Shown one piece after another: positions 17,453 through 26,600 of a DNA stretch of 64,000 bases. The DNA is from Pseudomonas sp. GD04091 (lineage in GTDB: Bacteria > Pseudomonadota > Gammaproteobacteria > Pseudomonadales > Pseudomonadaceae). Each line of letters starts with the position of its first letter. Position 1 is the stretch's first letter. The position numbers and the translations under genes are program-made. The DNA lies in NCBI RefSeq assembly GCF_029836165.1, contig NZ_JAOEBG010000010.1, positions 1 to 64,000 on the forward strand, in the 5' to 3' direction. A model generated the notes under the pieces. That model made no database searches. It was not told the origin of the DNA and worked only from the letters and a program-made list of their open reading frames with translations.

Positions 17453-19147
17453 TCAGAAACCCAGGCTCAAGTGTTCGGCGATCGGCCCAAGGGCCAAGGT
17501 CGGCAGGAAGGTCAGGCCGCCGACCAGCAGGATGGTCACCAGCAGCAGCGTGGTGAACAGCGGGCCATGGGTGGGGAAGCTGTTGAGGCCTTGCGGTGCG
17601 CTTTTCTTCGCCGCCAGGCTGCCGGCCAGGGCCAGTACCGGCAGGATGTAGCCGAAGCGGCCGATCAGCATGGCCAGGCCGATCATCACGTTGTGGAACG
17701 GCGTGTTGGCGCCGAAGCCGGCGAAGGCCGAACCGTTGTTGGCGGTGCCGGAGGTGTAGGCGTACAGCAGCTGGCTGAAGCCGTGGGCACCGGGGTTGGT
17801 GACCGCGCCGGCCGGCCCGGGCAGGCTGGCCGCGATGGCGCCGAGAATCAGCACGCCGACCGGCATCACCAGCAGGGTCGCCACCAGCAGTTGCACTTCA
17901 CGGGCCTGCAGCTTCTTGCCCAGGTATTCCGGGGTGCGGCCGATCATCAGGCCGGCCAGGAACACAGCGATCAGGACGAACAGCAACATGCCATACAGGC
18001 CTGCGCCCACGCCGCCGAAGATCACCTCGCCGACCATCATATTGACCATCGCCACCATGCCGGTGAGCGGGTTGAGGCTGTCGTGCATGGCGTTGACCGA
18101 GCCGTTGGAGGCGGCGGTGGTGGTCACCGTCCACAGCACCGAAGCGGTGGTGCCGAAGCGGCTCTCCTTGCCTTCCAGCGGCGCGCTCTGTTGCACCTGC
18201 GCGCTTTCCAGGGCCGGGTTGGGTTGATGCTCCGACCACAGCGCGGTGCTGCCGCCGATCAGGAACAGCGCCAGCATGCAGGCGATGATCGCGCGGCTCT
18301 GGCGCAGGTCCTTGACGTAGTGACCGAAGGTGAACACCAGCGCCACCGGGATCAGGATGATCGAGGCCACCTCGAACAGGTTACTCCAGGCCGTGGGGTT
18401 CTCGAACGGGTGCGCCGAGTTGACGCCGAAGAAGCCGCCGCCGTTGGTGCCCAGCTGCTTGATGGCGATCTGGCTGGCGGCCGGGCCCAGCGGGATGGTC
18501 TGGTCGGCGCCTTGCAGGGTCACGGCATGGGCGTAGTCGGCGAAGGTCTGCGGCACGCCCTGCCACACCAGCAGCAGCGCCAGCAGCAGGCACAGCGGCA
18601 GCAGGCCATAGAGGGTGGCGCGGGTCAGGTCGACCCAGAAGTTGCCCAGGGTGCTGGCCGAACGACGGGCGATGCCCCGGCACAGGGCGACCAGCACGGC
18701 AAGGCCGGTGGCGGCACTGACGAAGTTCTGCACGGTGAGGCCGAGCATCTGGCTCAGGTAGCTGACCGAGGCCTCGCCGCTGTAGGCCTGCCAGTTGGTG
18801 TTGGTCATGAAGCTGACCGCGGTGTTGAACGCCAGCGACCACTCCTGACCCGGCAGATGCTGCGGGTTGAGCGGCAGGCTGCCTTGCAGCAGCAGCACGC
18901 CGAACACCATCAGGAAACCGACCAGGTTGAAGGCCAGCAGGGCCAGGGTGTACTGCTTCCAGTTCTGCTCCTGGTCGGCGTTCACCCCGGACAGGCGATA
19001 ACAGCCCCGCTCCACCGGGCCGAGCAGCGGCGACAGCCAGGTACGCTGGCCCTCCATCACCTTGTAGTAGAAGCGCCCGAGCCAGGGCGCCGGCAGCAGC
19101 ACGATGGCGAAGAACGCCAGCAGCAACAGGTAGTCGTAACTGTGCAT
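17453..19147 (-). CDS. kdpA: KdpA, K+-binding channel-like subunit
   Basis: A 564-residue inner-membrane protein with about ten membrane helices and the four pore-loop regions of the SKT superfamily, including [32 protein letters not shown] and a [11 protein letters not shown] segment. It selects and binds K+ and passes it to KdpB. Length fits the family (E. coli 557). It ends 7 bp before kdpB and begins 9 bp after the kdpF stop. Confidence 0.97.
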   Translation of the reverse strand: MHSYDYLLLLAFFAIVLLPAPWLGRFYYKVMEGQRTWLSPLLGPVERGCYRLSGVNADQEQNWKQYTLALLAFNLVGFLMVFGVLLLQGSLPLNPQHLPGQEWSLAFNTAVSFMTNTNWQAYSGEASVSYLSQMLGLTVQNFVSAATGLAVLVALCRGIARRSASTLGNFWVDLTRATLYGLLPLCLLLALLLVWQGVPQTFADYAHAVTLQGADQTIPLGPAASQIAIKQLGTNGGGFFGVNSAHPFENPTAWSNLFEVASIILIPVALVFTFGHYVKDLRQSRAIIACMLALFLIGGSTALWSEHQPNPALESAQVQQSAPLEGKESRFGTTASVLWTVTTTAASNGSVNAMHDSLNPLTGMVAMVNMMVGEVIFGGVGAGLYGMLLFVLIAVFLAGLMIGRTPEYLGKKLQAREVQLLVATLLVMPVGVLILGAIAASLPGPAGAVTNPGAHGFSQLLYAYTSGTANNGSAFAGFGANTPFHNVMIGLAMLIGRFGYILPVLALAGSLAAKKSAPQGLNSFPTHGPLFTTLLLVTILLVGGLTFLPTLALGPIAEHLSLGF

Positions 19148-19156
19148 GGCCGCCCC

Positions 19157-19246
19157 TTAGCTGCGATCGGCGCGCAGCAGCGCCACCAGCAGGTAAACCG
19201 CCAACGCCACTGCCGATAGCAGTGACAACCCGTCGAGCATGTACAT
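19157..19246 (-). CDS. kdpF: KdpF, small stabilising subunit
   Basis: A 29-codon gene directly before kdpA. The product begins MYMLDGLSLLSAV and continues as one hydrophobic helix ending VALLRADRS, the KdpF pattern (a single membrane helix with short basic tail) that stabilises the KdpABC complex. A GGGGAG site lies 8 nt before the first ATG (19244-19246); a second in-frame ATG at 19238-19240 is possible and would give 27 residues. Confidence 0.9.
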   Translation of the reverse strand: MYMLDGLSLLSAVALAVYLLVALLRADRS

Positions 19247-19290
19247 GAGTGAAACTCCCCTGGTTGCGGCGAGAGGGCCGCTTTGGGGAA

Positions 19291-19357
19291 ATTGTCCGAG
19301 GGAGGGGCGTAAAGGGGCGAGATCGGGGGTGGTGTCAGGGCATAAAGAAAGCGTAAA
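19291..19357 (-). promoter_or_regulatory. Candidate kdp promoter with KdpE-type boxes
   Basis: Reading toward kdpF, TTTACGC (19351-19357), TTTATGC (19340-19346) and TTTACGC (19307-19313) occur at spacings of 11 and 33 bp, that is on one helical face. A weak -10 (GACAAT, 19291-19296) with no good -35 follows, as expected of an activator-dependent promoter. KdpE of E. coli binds T-rich sequence of this kind; assignment here is inferred. Confidence 0.5.
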
Positions 19358-19390
19358 AGATCAGATACACCAGATCGCTGCACGGGCCCA

Positions 19391-19410
19391 TTCGCGGGTA
19401 AACCCGCGAA
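19391..19410. repeat. Single REP-type palindrome
   Basis: TTCGCGGGTAAACCCGCGAA, an almost perfect hairpin, sits 12 bp after the stop of the AI-2E-family gene and may limit read-through into the kdp promoter. Confidence 0.7.
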
Positions 19411-19422
19411 GAGGCCCGAAGG

Positions 19423-20475
19423 TCAACGTTGCGGCGTGTGCTGCGTGGAGTTGCGGCTCCAGTCCAGCAGCAGGCTGTAGCCCACCGCCAGCAAGGTCGG
19501 CCCGATGAACAGCCCGATGAACCCGAAGGCGATCAGGCCACCGAACACGCCGAGCAGCACGATCACCAGCGGCAGATTGCCGCCGCGGCTGATCAGGTAC
19601 GGCTTGAGCACGTTGTCCACGCCGCTGATGACGAAAGTGCCCCAGATGCCGAGGAACACCGCCATGCCGTACTCACCCTCCCACACCAGCCACCCGGTGG
19701 CCGGTATCCAGGCCAGCGGCGGCCCCATGGGAATCAGGCTGAGCATGAAGGTCACCAGGCCCAGGACGATGGCCCCTGGCACCCCGGCGATCAGGAAGCC
19801 GATCAACGCCAGCAGGGCCTGCGCCGCCGCGGTGCCGATCACGCCATTGACCACCCGTTGCACGGTCGCGGCCACCAGGTCGATGTAGTAATCGGCGCGG
19901 TCATCCACCAGACGGTGCAGCAGACGGTGGACGAAGGCCGCCAGGCGCGGGCCGTCACGGTAGAAGAAGAACACGAACACCAGGCTCAGGGAGAGCTCCA
20001 GGACCCCGCTGCCGATCTGCGCGCTGCGCGCCAGCAACCAGTTGCCGACCTGGCCGAAGTACGGCTTGGCCGAGGCCAGCAAGGCGGCGCCCTGCTGGTC
20101 GAGCGACTCCCACCAGCCGACCAGGCGCTCGCCCACGAAGGGAATGCCCGCCACCCAGGCCGGCGCGTCGGGCAGGCCATCGACCTGCACGTCGCGAATG
20201 AAGGTGGTGGCATCGCGAACATGGTCGGCCAGGTTGAACCCCAGCCACACCAGCGGCAGCGCCACGATCAGGATCCAGGCCGTGGTCAGCAGGCTGGCGG
20301 CGAGGGTCTCGCGCCCACCCAGCACCCGGGTCAGCAGGCGCATCAGCGGCCAGCTGGCGAAGGCCAGGATGGCGCCCCAGAGCAGCGCCGAGATGAACGG
20401 CGCCATCACCCACAACGCGGCGCCCAGTAGCGCCAGCAGCAGGATCTGGATCAACAGGCGGTCATTGTTGGCCAT
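19423..20475 (-). CDS. AI-2E transporter family (PerM/YdiK-like) permease
   Basis: A 350-residue inner-membrane protein with about eight helices. It shows the family layout: an N-terminal pair of helices (LLLALLGAALWVMAPFISAL), a long amphipathic/periplasmic section, then GVIGTAAAQALLALIGFLIAGVPG and the C-terminal FVISGVDNVLKPYLIS and GVFGGLIAFGFIGLFIGP motifs. Family members are annotated as AI-2 exporters or Na+/H+ antiporters; substrate here is not known. The start at 20473-20475 (MANNDRLL) overlaps nothing and lies 12 bp after the preceding stop, so it is probably co-transcribed with the DUF4892 gene. Confidence 0.88.
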   Translation of the reverse strand: MANNDRLLIQILLLALLGAALWVMAPFISALLWGAILAFASWPLMRLLTRVLGGRETLAASLLTTAWILIVALPLVWLGFNLADHVRDATTFIRDVQVDGLPDAPAWVAGIPFVGERLVGWWESLDQQGAALLASAKPYFGQVGNWLLARSAQIGSGVLELSLSLVFVFFFYRDGPRLAAFVHRLLHRLVDDRADYYIDLVAATVQRVVNGVIGTAAAQALLALIGFLIAGVPGAIVLGLVTFMLSLIPMGPPLAWIPATGWLVWEGEYGMAVFLGIWGTFVISGVDNVLKPYLISRGGNLPLVIVLLGVFGGLIAFGFIGLFIGPTLLAVGYSLLLDWSRNSTQHTPQR

Positions 20476-20487
20476 GCTGGCCCTCAC

Positions 20488-21282
20488 TCAACGGATCAGT
20501 TCCAGGTGCAGGCCTTCGGTCGGCGCGCTGCCCACTTCCAGCCGGCTGCTGCGTACGCCGGCCTTGACCAGCTGTTCGCGCCAGGCTTCGGCGCCCTCGC
20601 CGCTCAGGCTGGCACGCAGGGTGCTGTCGAGGTTGAGGCTGCGGGCCAGCAGGGTCGCCCAGGTGGCCTGGGGCTGGGCAAGGTCAGGGTAGTCGAGCTT
20701 GCCGGTGTCGCGCAGCTCACGCAGCACCGTGGCGGCGGTGGGCAGCAGTTCGCCCAGCGGGCTGGCGGCGACGAACTCTTCCACATGCAGGTAGGCGCGG
20801 CGGTTGCCACGGGTCACGCTGTACAGCGCGACCAGGGTGTCGGCTTCCTCGGCGGAGCGACGCAGGAGGATGAACGCCTGCTGTTCGTCACCACCATTGA
20901 GGCGGGCATTGGCGAACACGTCGTTGGCCCACAGGCTGGCTTCGCCGCAGTCGCGGCCCTGGCACCAGAACAGCGGGTAGCCGCCATCCTGCTGCAATGC
21001 CTCGCGGGCGCTGGTGAAGGCTTCGCGGGCACTGCGCTCGACGGGCAGTTCGTAGGTGATGGAGCTGACCTGGCCGCGGCTCTCGACCTTGTCGTCGACC
21101 CGCAACCGACCACTGATCTTGCGCAGCGGGCCCATGGGGTAGATGCGCTCCTGCTCGACGGCGGGGCGCTGGTCGACGACCTTGGCATCGACCGGGACCG
21201 GCAGGTCACCGGCCCACAGCACCGGACTGGCGAAGGCGAAGCAGGCAGCGATGGCGACGCGTGCGTGAACGGATACGCTCAT
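20488..21282 (-). CDS. DUF4892-type exported protein
   Basis: A 264-residue protein with a signal peptide (MSVSVHARVAIAACFAFA…, cleavage near ASPVLWA, about residue 24). The mature part has the features of DUF4892 proteins: ITYELPVERSAREAFTSA near residue 85, a Cys pair in LFWCQGRDCGEASLWANDVF and a C-terminal OmpA-like-sized half (ATVLRELRDTGKLDYPDL). The two cysteines six residues apart probably form a disulfide in the periplasm. Function unknown. Followed closely by the AI-2E-family permease. Confidence 0.8.
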   Translation of the reverse strand: MSVSVHARVAIAACFAFASPVLWAGDLPVPVDAKVVDQRPAVEQERIYPMGPLRKISGRLRVDDKVESRGQVSSITYELPVERSAREAFTSAREALQQDGGYPLFWCQGRDCGEASLWANDVFANARLNGGDEQQAFILLRRSAEEADTLVALYSVTRGNRRAYLHVEEFVAASPLGELLPTAATVLRELRDTGKLDYPDLAQPQATWATLLARSLNLDSTLRASLSGEGAEAWREQLVKAGVRSSRLEVGSAPTEGLHLELIR

Positions 21283-21384
21283 CGGCAGCCCTCTTGGCTG
21301 CGGGGCTGAGTCGTGTGGATGTCTGGCATGTGCATGGTGGTCTCCCTTTCAAGCCGCCAAGCCTCGACACTTGCTCGGTGCAAG

Positions 21385-22239
21385 TCAAGGAATGCCAAGG
21401 AAGCGATTGAAACAGTCTGCAACAAGGGCCGCGCCCTGGTCGTCGTTCAAGTGCAGGTGATGCCCGCCGGGCAGCACCACTTGTTCGAAGGGTAGCTGCT
21501 CGAGCAATTCCGTGTGGCGCGCGAGCATGCCATCCGCCGCCACCACCAGGCAGGCCGGGCAGGCCACCCGCTGGACGAAGGCCATGGCCTGGGCCTGGTT
21601 CAGGCGGGTCGGCGATGGCAGCGTCAGGCGGCTGTCGCTGCGCCAGCTGTACCCGCCAGGCACCGGCATCAGGCCGCGCTGGGCCAGCAGCTCGGCGGCC
21701 TCGCGACTGACCGCGACCATGCCCTTCATGCGCGCCTCGACGCCCTCCTCCAGGGTCGCGTATACCGACTTGCGCTTGCCTTCCAGGCGCAGCTGCGCCT
21801 GCAGCGCCATGCCCAGGCGCTCGGCGGCGTCCTGTTCGCTGATGGTCGGCGGGATCACCCCGTCGATCAGCGCCAGGTGGCTGATCCGCTCGGGCAGTGC
21901 CCCTGCCAGCTGCACCGAAATGATCGCGCCCAGCGAATGGCCGAGCAGGCCGAAGCGCTGCCAGCCCAGTTGTTCGGCGACGCGCAGCACGTCATGGGCG
22001 TAGTCCGCCAAGGCATAGCCGGCGCCGACCGGGCGGTGTTCCGAGTAGCCGTGCCCGGCCAGGTCCAGGGCGACGATGCGCAGCCCCCGCAACCGGGGCG
22101 CCAGGCGCGCGAAGCTGTTGGCGTTGTCGAGCCAGCCATGCAGGGCGATCACCGGCAGGCCGTCGGCGGGGCCGAACAGGTGCGCGGCCAGCTCGATATG
22201 GCCGAGCGTCAGGCGGATCTCCTCGACCTGGGCGCTCAT
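21385..22239 (-). CDS. Alpha/beta hydrolase (second of an overlapping pair)
   Basis: A 284-residue cytosolic hydrolase. The oxyanion-hole HGW (ALHGWLDNANSF), nucleophile S102 in LLGHSLGAIIS and a catalytic histidine in LPGGHHLHLND near the C-terminus are visible. The substrate is unknown; the overall pattern fits esterase/MhpC-like enzymes. The ATG overlaps the stop of the upstream hydrolase gene by 4 bp (ATGA at 22236-22239), so the two are translationally coupled. Confidence 0.88.
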   Translation of the reverse strand: MSAQVEEIRLTLGHIELAAHLFGPADGLPVIALHGWLDNANSFARLAPRLRGLRIVALDLAGHGYSEHRPVGAGYALADYAHDVLRVAEQLGWQRFGLLGHSLGAIISVQLAGALPERISHLALIDGVIPPTISEQDAAERLGMALQAQLRLEGKRKSVYATLEEGVEARMKGMVAVSREAAELLAQRGLMPVPGGYSWRSDSRLTLPSPTRLNQAQAMAFVQRVACPACLVVAADGMLARHTELLEQLPFEQVVLPGGHHLHLNDDQGAALVADCFNRFLGIP

Positions 22240-23024
22240 GCCTGGCCCCAGCGGTCGAACAGGCCCTTGATCAGGCTGGCGGTATCGGTGGGCCGCTCCA
22301 GCGGGAACATATGACCGCCCGGCAGGCTGTGGTACTCGCCCCTGGAAAGGCCGCGCACCGCCAGGGCGTGATGCTTGCGAATCACCCGGCTCTGCGCGCC
22401 GCGCACCATCGCCAGCGGCACCTGCAACTGGCGCGGGCTGGCCGGGCTGACGTGGGGGATGCTGCGGTAGATGCTGATCTCCGTGGCCGGGTCGAAGCGC
22501 AGGCGCAGGCCGTCCTCGCCCTGTTCCAGGCCATGCTCCAGGTACGCCTCGAGGCATTCCGGGTCGAAGTGGCGGAACAGCGTCTTGCCGGCGAAATAGC
22601 GGCGGGCGCTATCGCGGTCGGGGAACGCCTCGCGCCGGCCCAGGGTACGCCCGGCCGGCGTGATGCGGTCGATGAAGCCCAGGCGTTTGGCGGCCTGGAT
22701 CAGCCACTCGTCGACCCGGGTCAGTACCGGCGAGTCGAGCATCACCACGCCACGGTAGAGCTCGGGGCGGCGCAGCGCCGCGTGCAGGTGCAGCACACCG
22801 CCCAGCGAATGGCCGACACCCCAGACCGGGGCTTGCTCCTGCTCGAGGTGGTGCAACAGTTCGTCCACCAGGCTCTGCCAGTTGTCGTTCACCGGAAAAC
22901 GCGGGTCGTGGGCATGCTGTGCCAGGTGCCGGACCGCATAGTCCGGCGCCAGCGCCGCGAACAGCTTGCCGTAGGTGGCCGAAGGGAAGCCATTGGCGTG
23001 GGCGAAGAAGATCTGCTGCGACAT
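22236..23024 (-). CDS. Alpha/beta hydrolase (first of an overlapping pair)
   Basis: A 262-residue alpha/beta hydrolase starting MSQQIFFAHANGFPSATYGK; the HANGFP segment is the oxyanion-hole region and S73 in WGVGHSLGG the nucleophile, with the histidine in SLPGGHMFPLE. It differs enough from its downstream partner that the two are not recent duplicates. The start at 23022-23024 was chosen because the family begins here; 20 upstream codons add nothing. Coupled by ATGA overlap to the next hydrolase. Confidence 0.88.
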   Translation of the reverse strand: MSQQIFFAHANGFPSATYGKLFAALAPDYAVRHLAQHAHDPRFPVNDNWQSLVDELLHHLEQEQAPVWGVGHSLGGVLHLHAALRRPELYRGVVMLDSPVLTRVDEWLIQAAKRLGFIDRITPAGRTLGRREAFPDRDSARRYFAGKTLFRHFDPECLEAYLEHGLEQGEDGLRLRFDPATEISIYRSIPHVSPASPRQLQVPLAMVRGAQSRVIRKHHALAVRGLSRGEYHSLPGGHMFPLERPTDTASLIKGLFDRWGQA

Positions 23025-23117
23025 GGCCGCCTGCTCTGCACGGGAAGGATGGCCCATTGTCGGCAAGGCACGCGGTGGCGGCAACGTTCGGATAGGTCAT
23101 CGCCAAGGGTGATCAGG

Positions 23118-23468
23118 TCATTGGCTGTGGTCGAAGCTGCGCATCGAACGGCGCAGGCAGGCGTGCAGGTAGGCCAGCTGATACTCCAGTGCCTGGCGGG
23201 CGAGGGCCTGGTCGGCGGCATCCAGTTCGAGCCGGCGCAGCATCAGGCAGGTGGTCTGCAGCGCATGGGCCATGCCGATGCCGGCCTGACGCAACGGCTC
23301 CAGGTCGGCCCGCCCCTCGAGCTTGCGCAGCAACTGGTCCAGACGGTCGTCGGCGCAGTCCTGCAGCAGTCGGTACTCGGCGAAATCCGGCACACCGTCG
23401 GCCCGCAGCTTGTCCAGCTGCGGTTGCGGATCGACCGAGCGCACCAGCTCTGGACGGCAACTGCTCAT
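23118..23468 (-). CDS. Conserved hypothetical helical protein, 116 residues
   Basis: A soluble, mostly helical protein starting MSSCRPELVRSVDPQPQLD, with leucine-rich helical stretches (LQDCADDRLDQLLRKLE; CLMLRRLELDAADQALARQ) and a basic C-terminus (ACLRRSMRSFDHSQ). A good AGGGAG site precedes the ATG. No family recognised. It precedes the two hydrolase genes by 93 bp on the same strand and may be co-transcribed with them. Confidence 0.65.
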   Translation of the reverse strand: MSSCRPELVRSVDPQPQLDKLRADGVPDFAEYRLLQDCADDRLDQLLRKLEGRADLEPLRQAGIGMAHALQTTCLMLRRLELDAADQALARQALEYQLAYLHACLRRSMRSFDHSQ

Positions 23469-23669
23469 GTGAATCTCCCTGATATCGATGGTCCTTGCGT
23501 GGGCGCACGGTACCGCCGCCCACTTGGACGAACAACTGGTAAAACTGCCAGCCGCCTGGCCTGCGAGCGGGCTGGAGGCCGGTGTCCGACCTAGCATTTT
23601 TGCCAGGTTTCACGGCCAAGAACTTGCCGGATACTCCGTGGCACTTGTTCGTGCCCACAGGAGCCCGCG

Positions 23670-26600
23670 ATGACCACCCATATTTCCTTCGATGCGGCGG
23701 ATGCCGTACTAGACCCAGCCCTCGCGCAGAACGGTGCGACCACCAGCGTGACGTACCCTGACATCCGGGCCAGCGACGAGATCAAGGTCACCTGGGGGCA
23801 GCTCTACGAGACCCCCCCCCAGTTCGGCGACGCCGCCCCTTTGCTGTTCGAAATTCCAACCTGGGTGGTTGCCGCCAGCCAGGGCGAAGAGATCCCCGTC
23901 ACATATGCGGTAACCCGTGACGGTATGCCAGTGACGACGTCCGACGTGCTCAACCTGCAGGTGCTGGAGCTCGATGCCGGGCATCTGCCCACGCCATGGG
24001 TGCCTGCCGCCAACGAGTATGGTGAATTGGACCCGATCGGGATGGAGGAAGACACCAATGTCCTGCTCGCCCCCTGGCCATTGATCGCACGGGGCCAGCG
24101 GTACTGGATGAGCGTGAACGGCACGTTGCACAACGGTGATCGGCAAACGTTCCCGCTCGCCAGCGGCCAGGTCGTCGACGATGACGAAGTGGTGAATGGG
24201 CTGGACGTGATCCTGCCCCTGCAGGTGCTTCGGCAGTTGCAGGAAGGAAGCCGCTTGACCATCTCCACCCGCGTGGCATTCGTGCCTGCCCAGGACGAGC
24301 AGCAGGCGCGCGAGTTCCCTGAGCGGGAACTGACCATCCTGACATCGACCGATTGCGAGGAGGACTTCTCCGCCGTCCCACGGCAGGTACTGTCCAATGA
24401 CAATCCCGTGCTCACTCCTTCGCGGATGCAGATCACGCCTGTTCAGGTAGGGTCTGCCTGGGGCGTGACGACCAACATCAATACAACGCTAGACAACACC
24501 TTGTTCATCGCGGGCGAGACCATCCTCAGGTTCACCTTCCCCCGCGCCATCCGAACCTTTTCGGTCAGCGCCTTCTATGTCCACACCCTGGGCCAAACCT
24601 TCCGTTTCCACGATCACCTCGGGTTTGTCGACGCGCTCACCTTGCCGATCTCGCGTGAACGCCCGCCTCGCACCAGCACCTTCACCGCCCCTCCTGGGCG
24701 GAGTATCGAATGGGCAGAACTGATCAGCGTGCCGGAACCTCCGAACGACTCTGGTTTCGGCATCGATCGAGTGGCCTGGGACCTGTGTGCCGGCGCGCAA
24801 GCTCACCCACTGTCGCGCCTCGTGCGACAGCAAAATCCCGATGTTCCCACCCCCCTGTCGCTAGAGGCCGAAACCATGCTCGACGAAAACCTTCCCGCTC
24901 CAGAAGTAGCCAAGGCCCAAGGGCCGGTGCTTTCCCCTCATGACGCGCTCGATGGGGCAAGCGTTCGCGTGCGCTACGACGCAATGCAACGCACCGACCT
25001 CATCGAACTGACGTGGGGCGAGACCACGATCGGTCAACAGCACGGCAATGCATCCGGCTTCGTCGACTTCCACGTTCCTGTCAGCGTGGTCGCGGCCAGC
25101 ATGGGCAAGCAGCTCTGGGTGCAATACAGCGTCACGCAAGAGCGGGAAAGCACGCGCATTTCCCAGCCGCTCTTCCTGGAGGTGCAAGCACTGGCTCAAG
25201 CCGACCTGCCCACGCCAACCGTCACGCAGGCTCAATGGGGCGAGCTGATCCTGGCCGACTTCGAGGGTGACGCCACGATCGAGCTGGACCACTGGCTGCT
25301 GTCTGCGCCGGGCCAGCTTTTCTGGATCGTCGTCAACGGAACGCAAGCCGATGGCAGTGCATTTCGCTTTTACGCCGCGCGCAATCAGCCGGTCGAGGAT
25401 GAACCCCAGGATATCGAAGTGGTGCTGCCACGCGCGGAATTGGCGAAGCTGCAATTCGGCGCGCCACTGCGAATCCAGGCCAAAGTAGCGTTCGATGGCA
25501 ACCCGGATGAAAGCCTCGCGCGCGTGCTCACTGAGCAAGCGCTCGTCGTACGCCAGCAACCGCTGACCTCCGGGAGAGAGACGTTCGCAACGCTCCCGGC
25601 AGCGGCCTTGGTGGTAGGGCGCCCGGTCGAAATCCGTTCCGGCATGCTGATCGAACCGCTGTTTCTGGGCAACCAGATGAGCAACATCAACGTCAGCCAC
25701 GAAAATACGCTGTTCGCGGCCGACTCGAGCATCCTGCAGTTCAGCTCATCCGGCGTCTTCGAGACATTCTCGCTCTACACCCACGGGGTCAAGACCTCGA
25801 GCGAATCCGCCAGCCATCAGCTACTGCTCGCGTTCTATGACAGCCAAGGGCTGATCGACACCCTTGCGATACCGTTCACAACCGACAGGCAGCCGGTGAA
25901 AAACACCTTTACCGCACCGCTTGGCAGGAGCATTGAGCGAGTGCTCATGACCAACATGGCGCCTGGCAACCTGGGCGGCTTCGCCATCGTGATGGTCGAG
26001 TGGGGGCCGAGGCTCTCTCCACATCATGGCGTGCTGTTCAGCAGCCCCACTCAGTGGTGGGACAGCATCATCCATGACACTGCCGCGAACGACCTCATGG
26101 ACACACTGGTCCTGACCGAGCGTAGCAACCATTTGGTGACCGGCTTCACGAGTACGGTACAAGGCACCAACACCACGCATATGGCCAGTGTGATGAGCAA
26201 CCGGGGCGTGTTGTCCCAACCCGTCGTGGTGCCAAGGATCTATACCGGCATACAGCGTGGCATCCACTACGCCGCGATTCCCGGCACGGACAACATCGTG
26301 CCGGTGTGGGCGAGCAACCATGACACAAACATCTTCAATATCTACCTCAGCCGATATGAGGTGGATGAATTCGGGATGCGTGATAACTACGGCACTCGCA
26401 ATGTCAGCGGCTCGGGGGGCTACAATATCCACCCGCGCATCGTTTACTGCCCACAGGCAGGGACTCAGGGCCTGCTGCTCGTGACCTGGGTCAACGTCAC
26501 AGGCACGGTGGGTTCGATCAAAGGCACCTACTACGATGTCGCGACACTCACACCCAGAAGTCCGGAGTTCGAAATCACGAGGGTGATCGACGCCGGATAC

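Noticed and set aside
15373..19219. Long plus-strand frames opposite kdpB and kdpA
   Set aside because: Antisense shadows of well-conserved genes; translation is repetitive Gln/His/Gly-rich with no domain.
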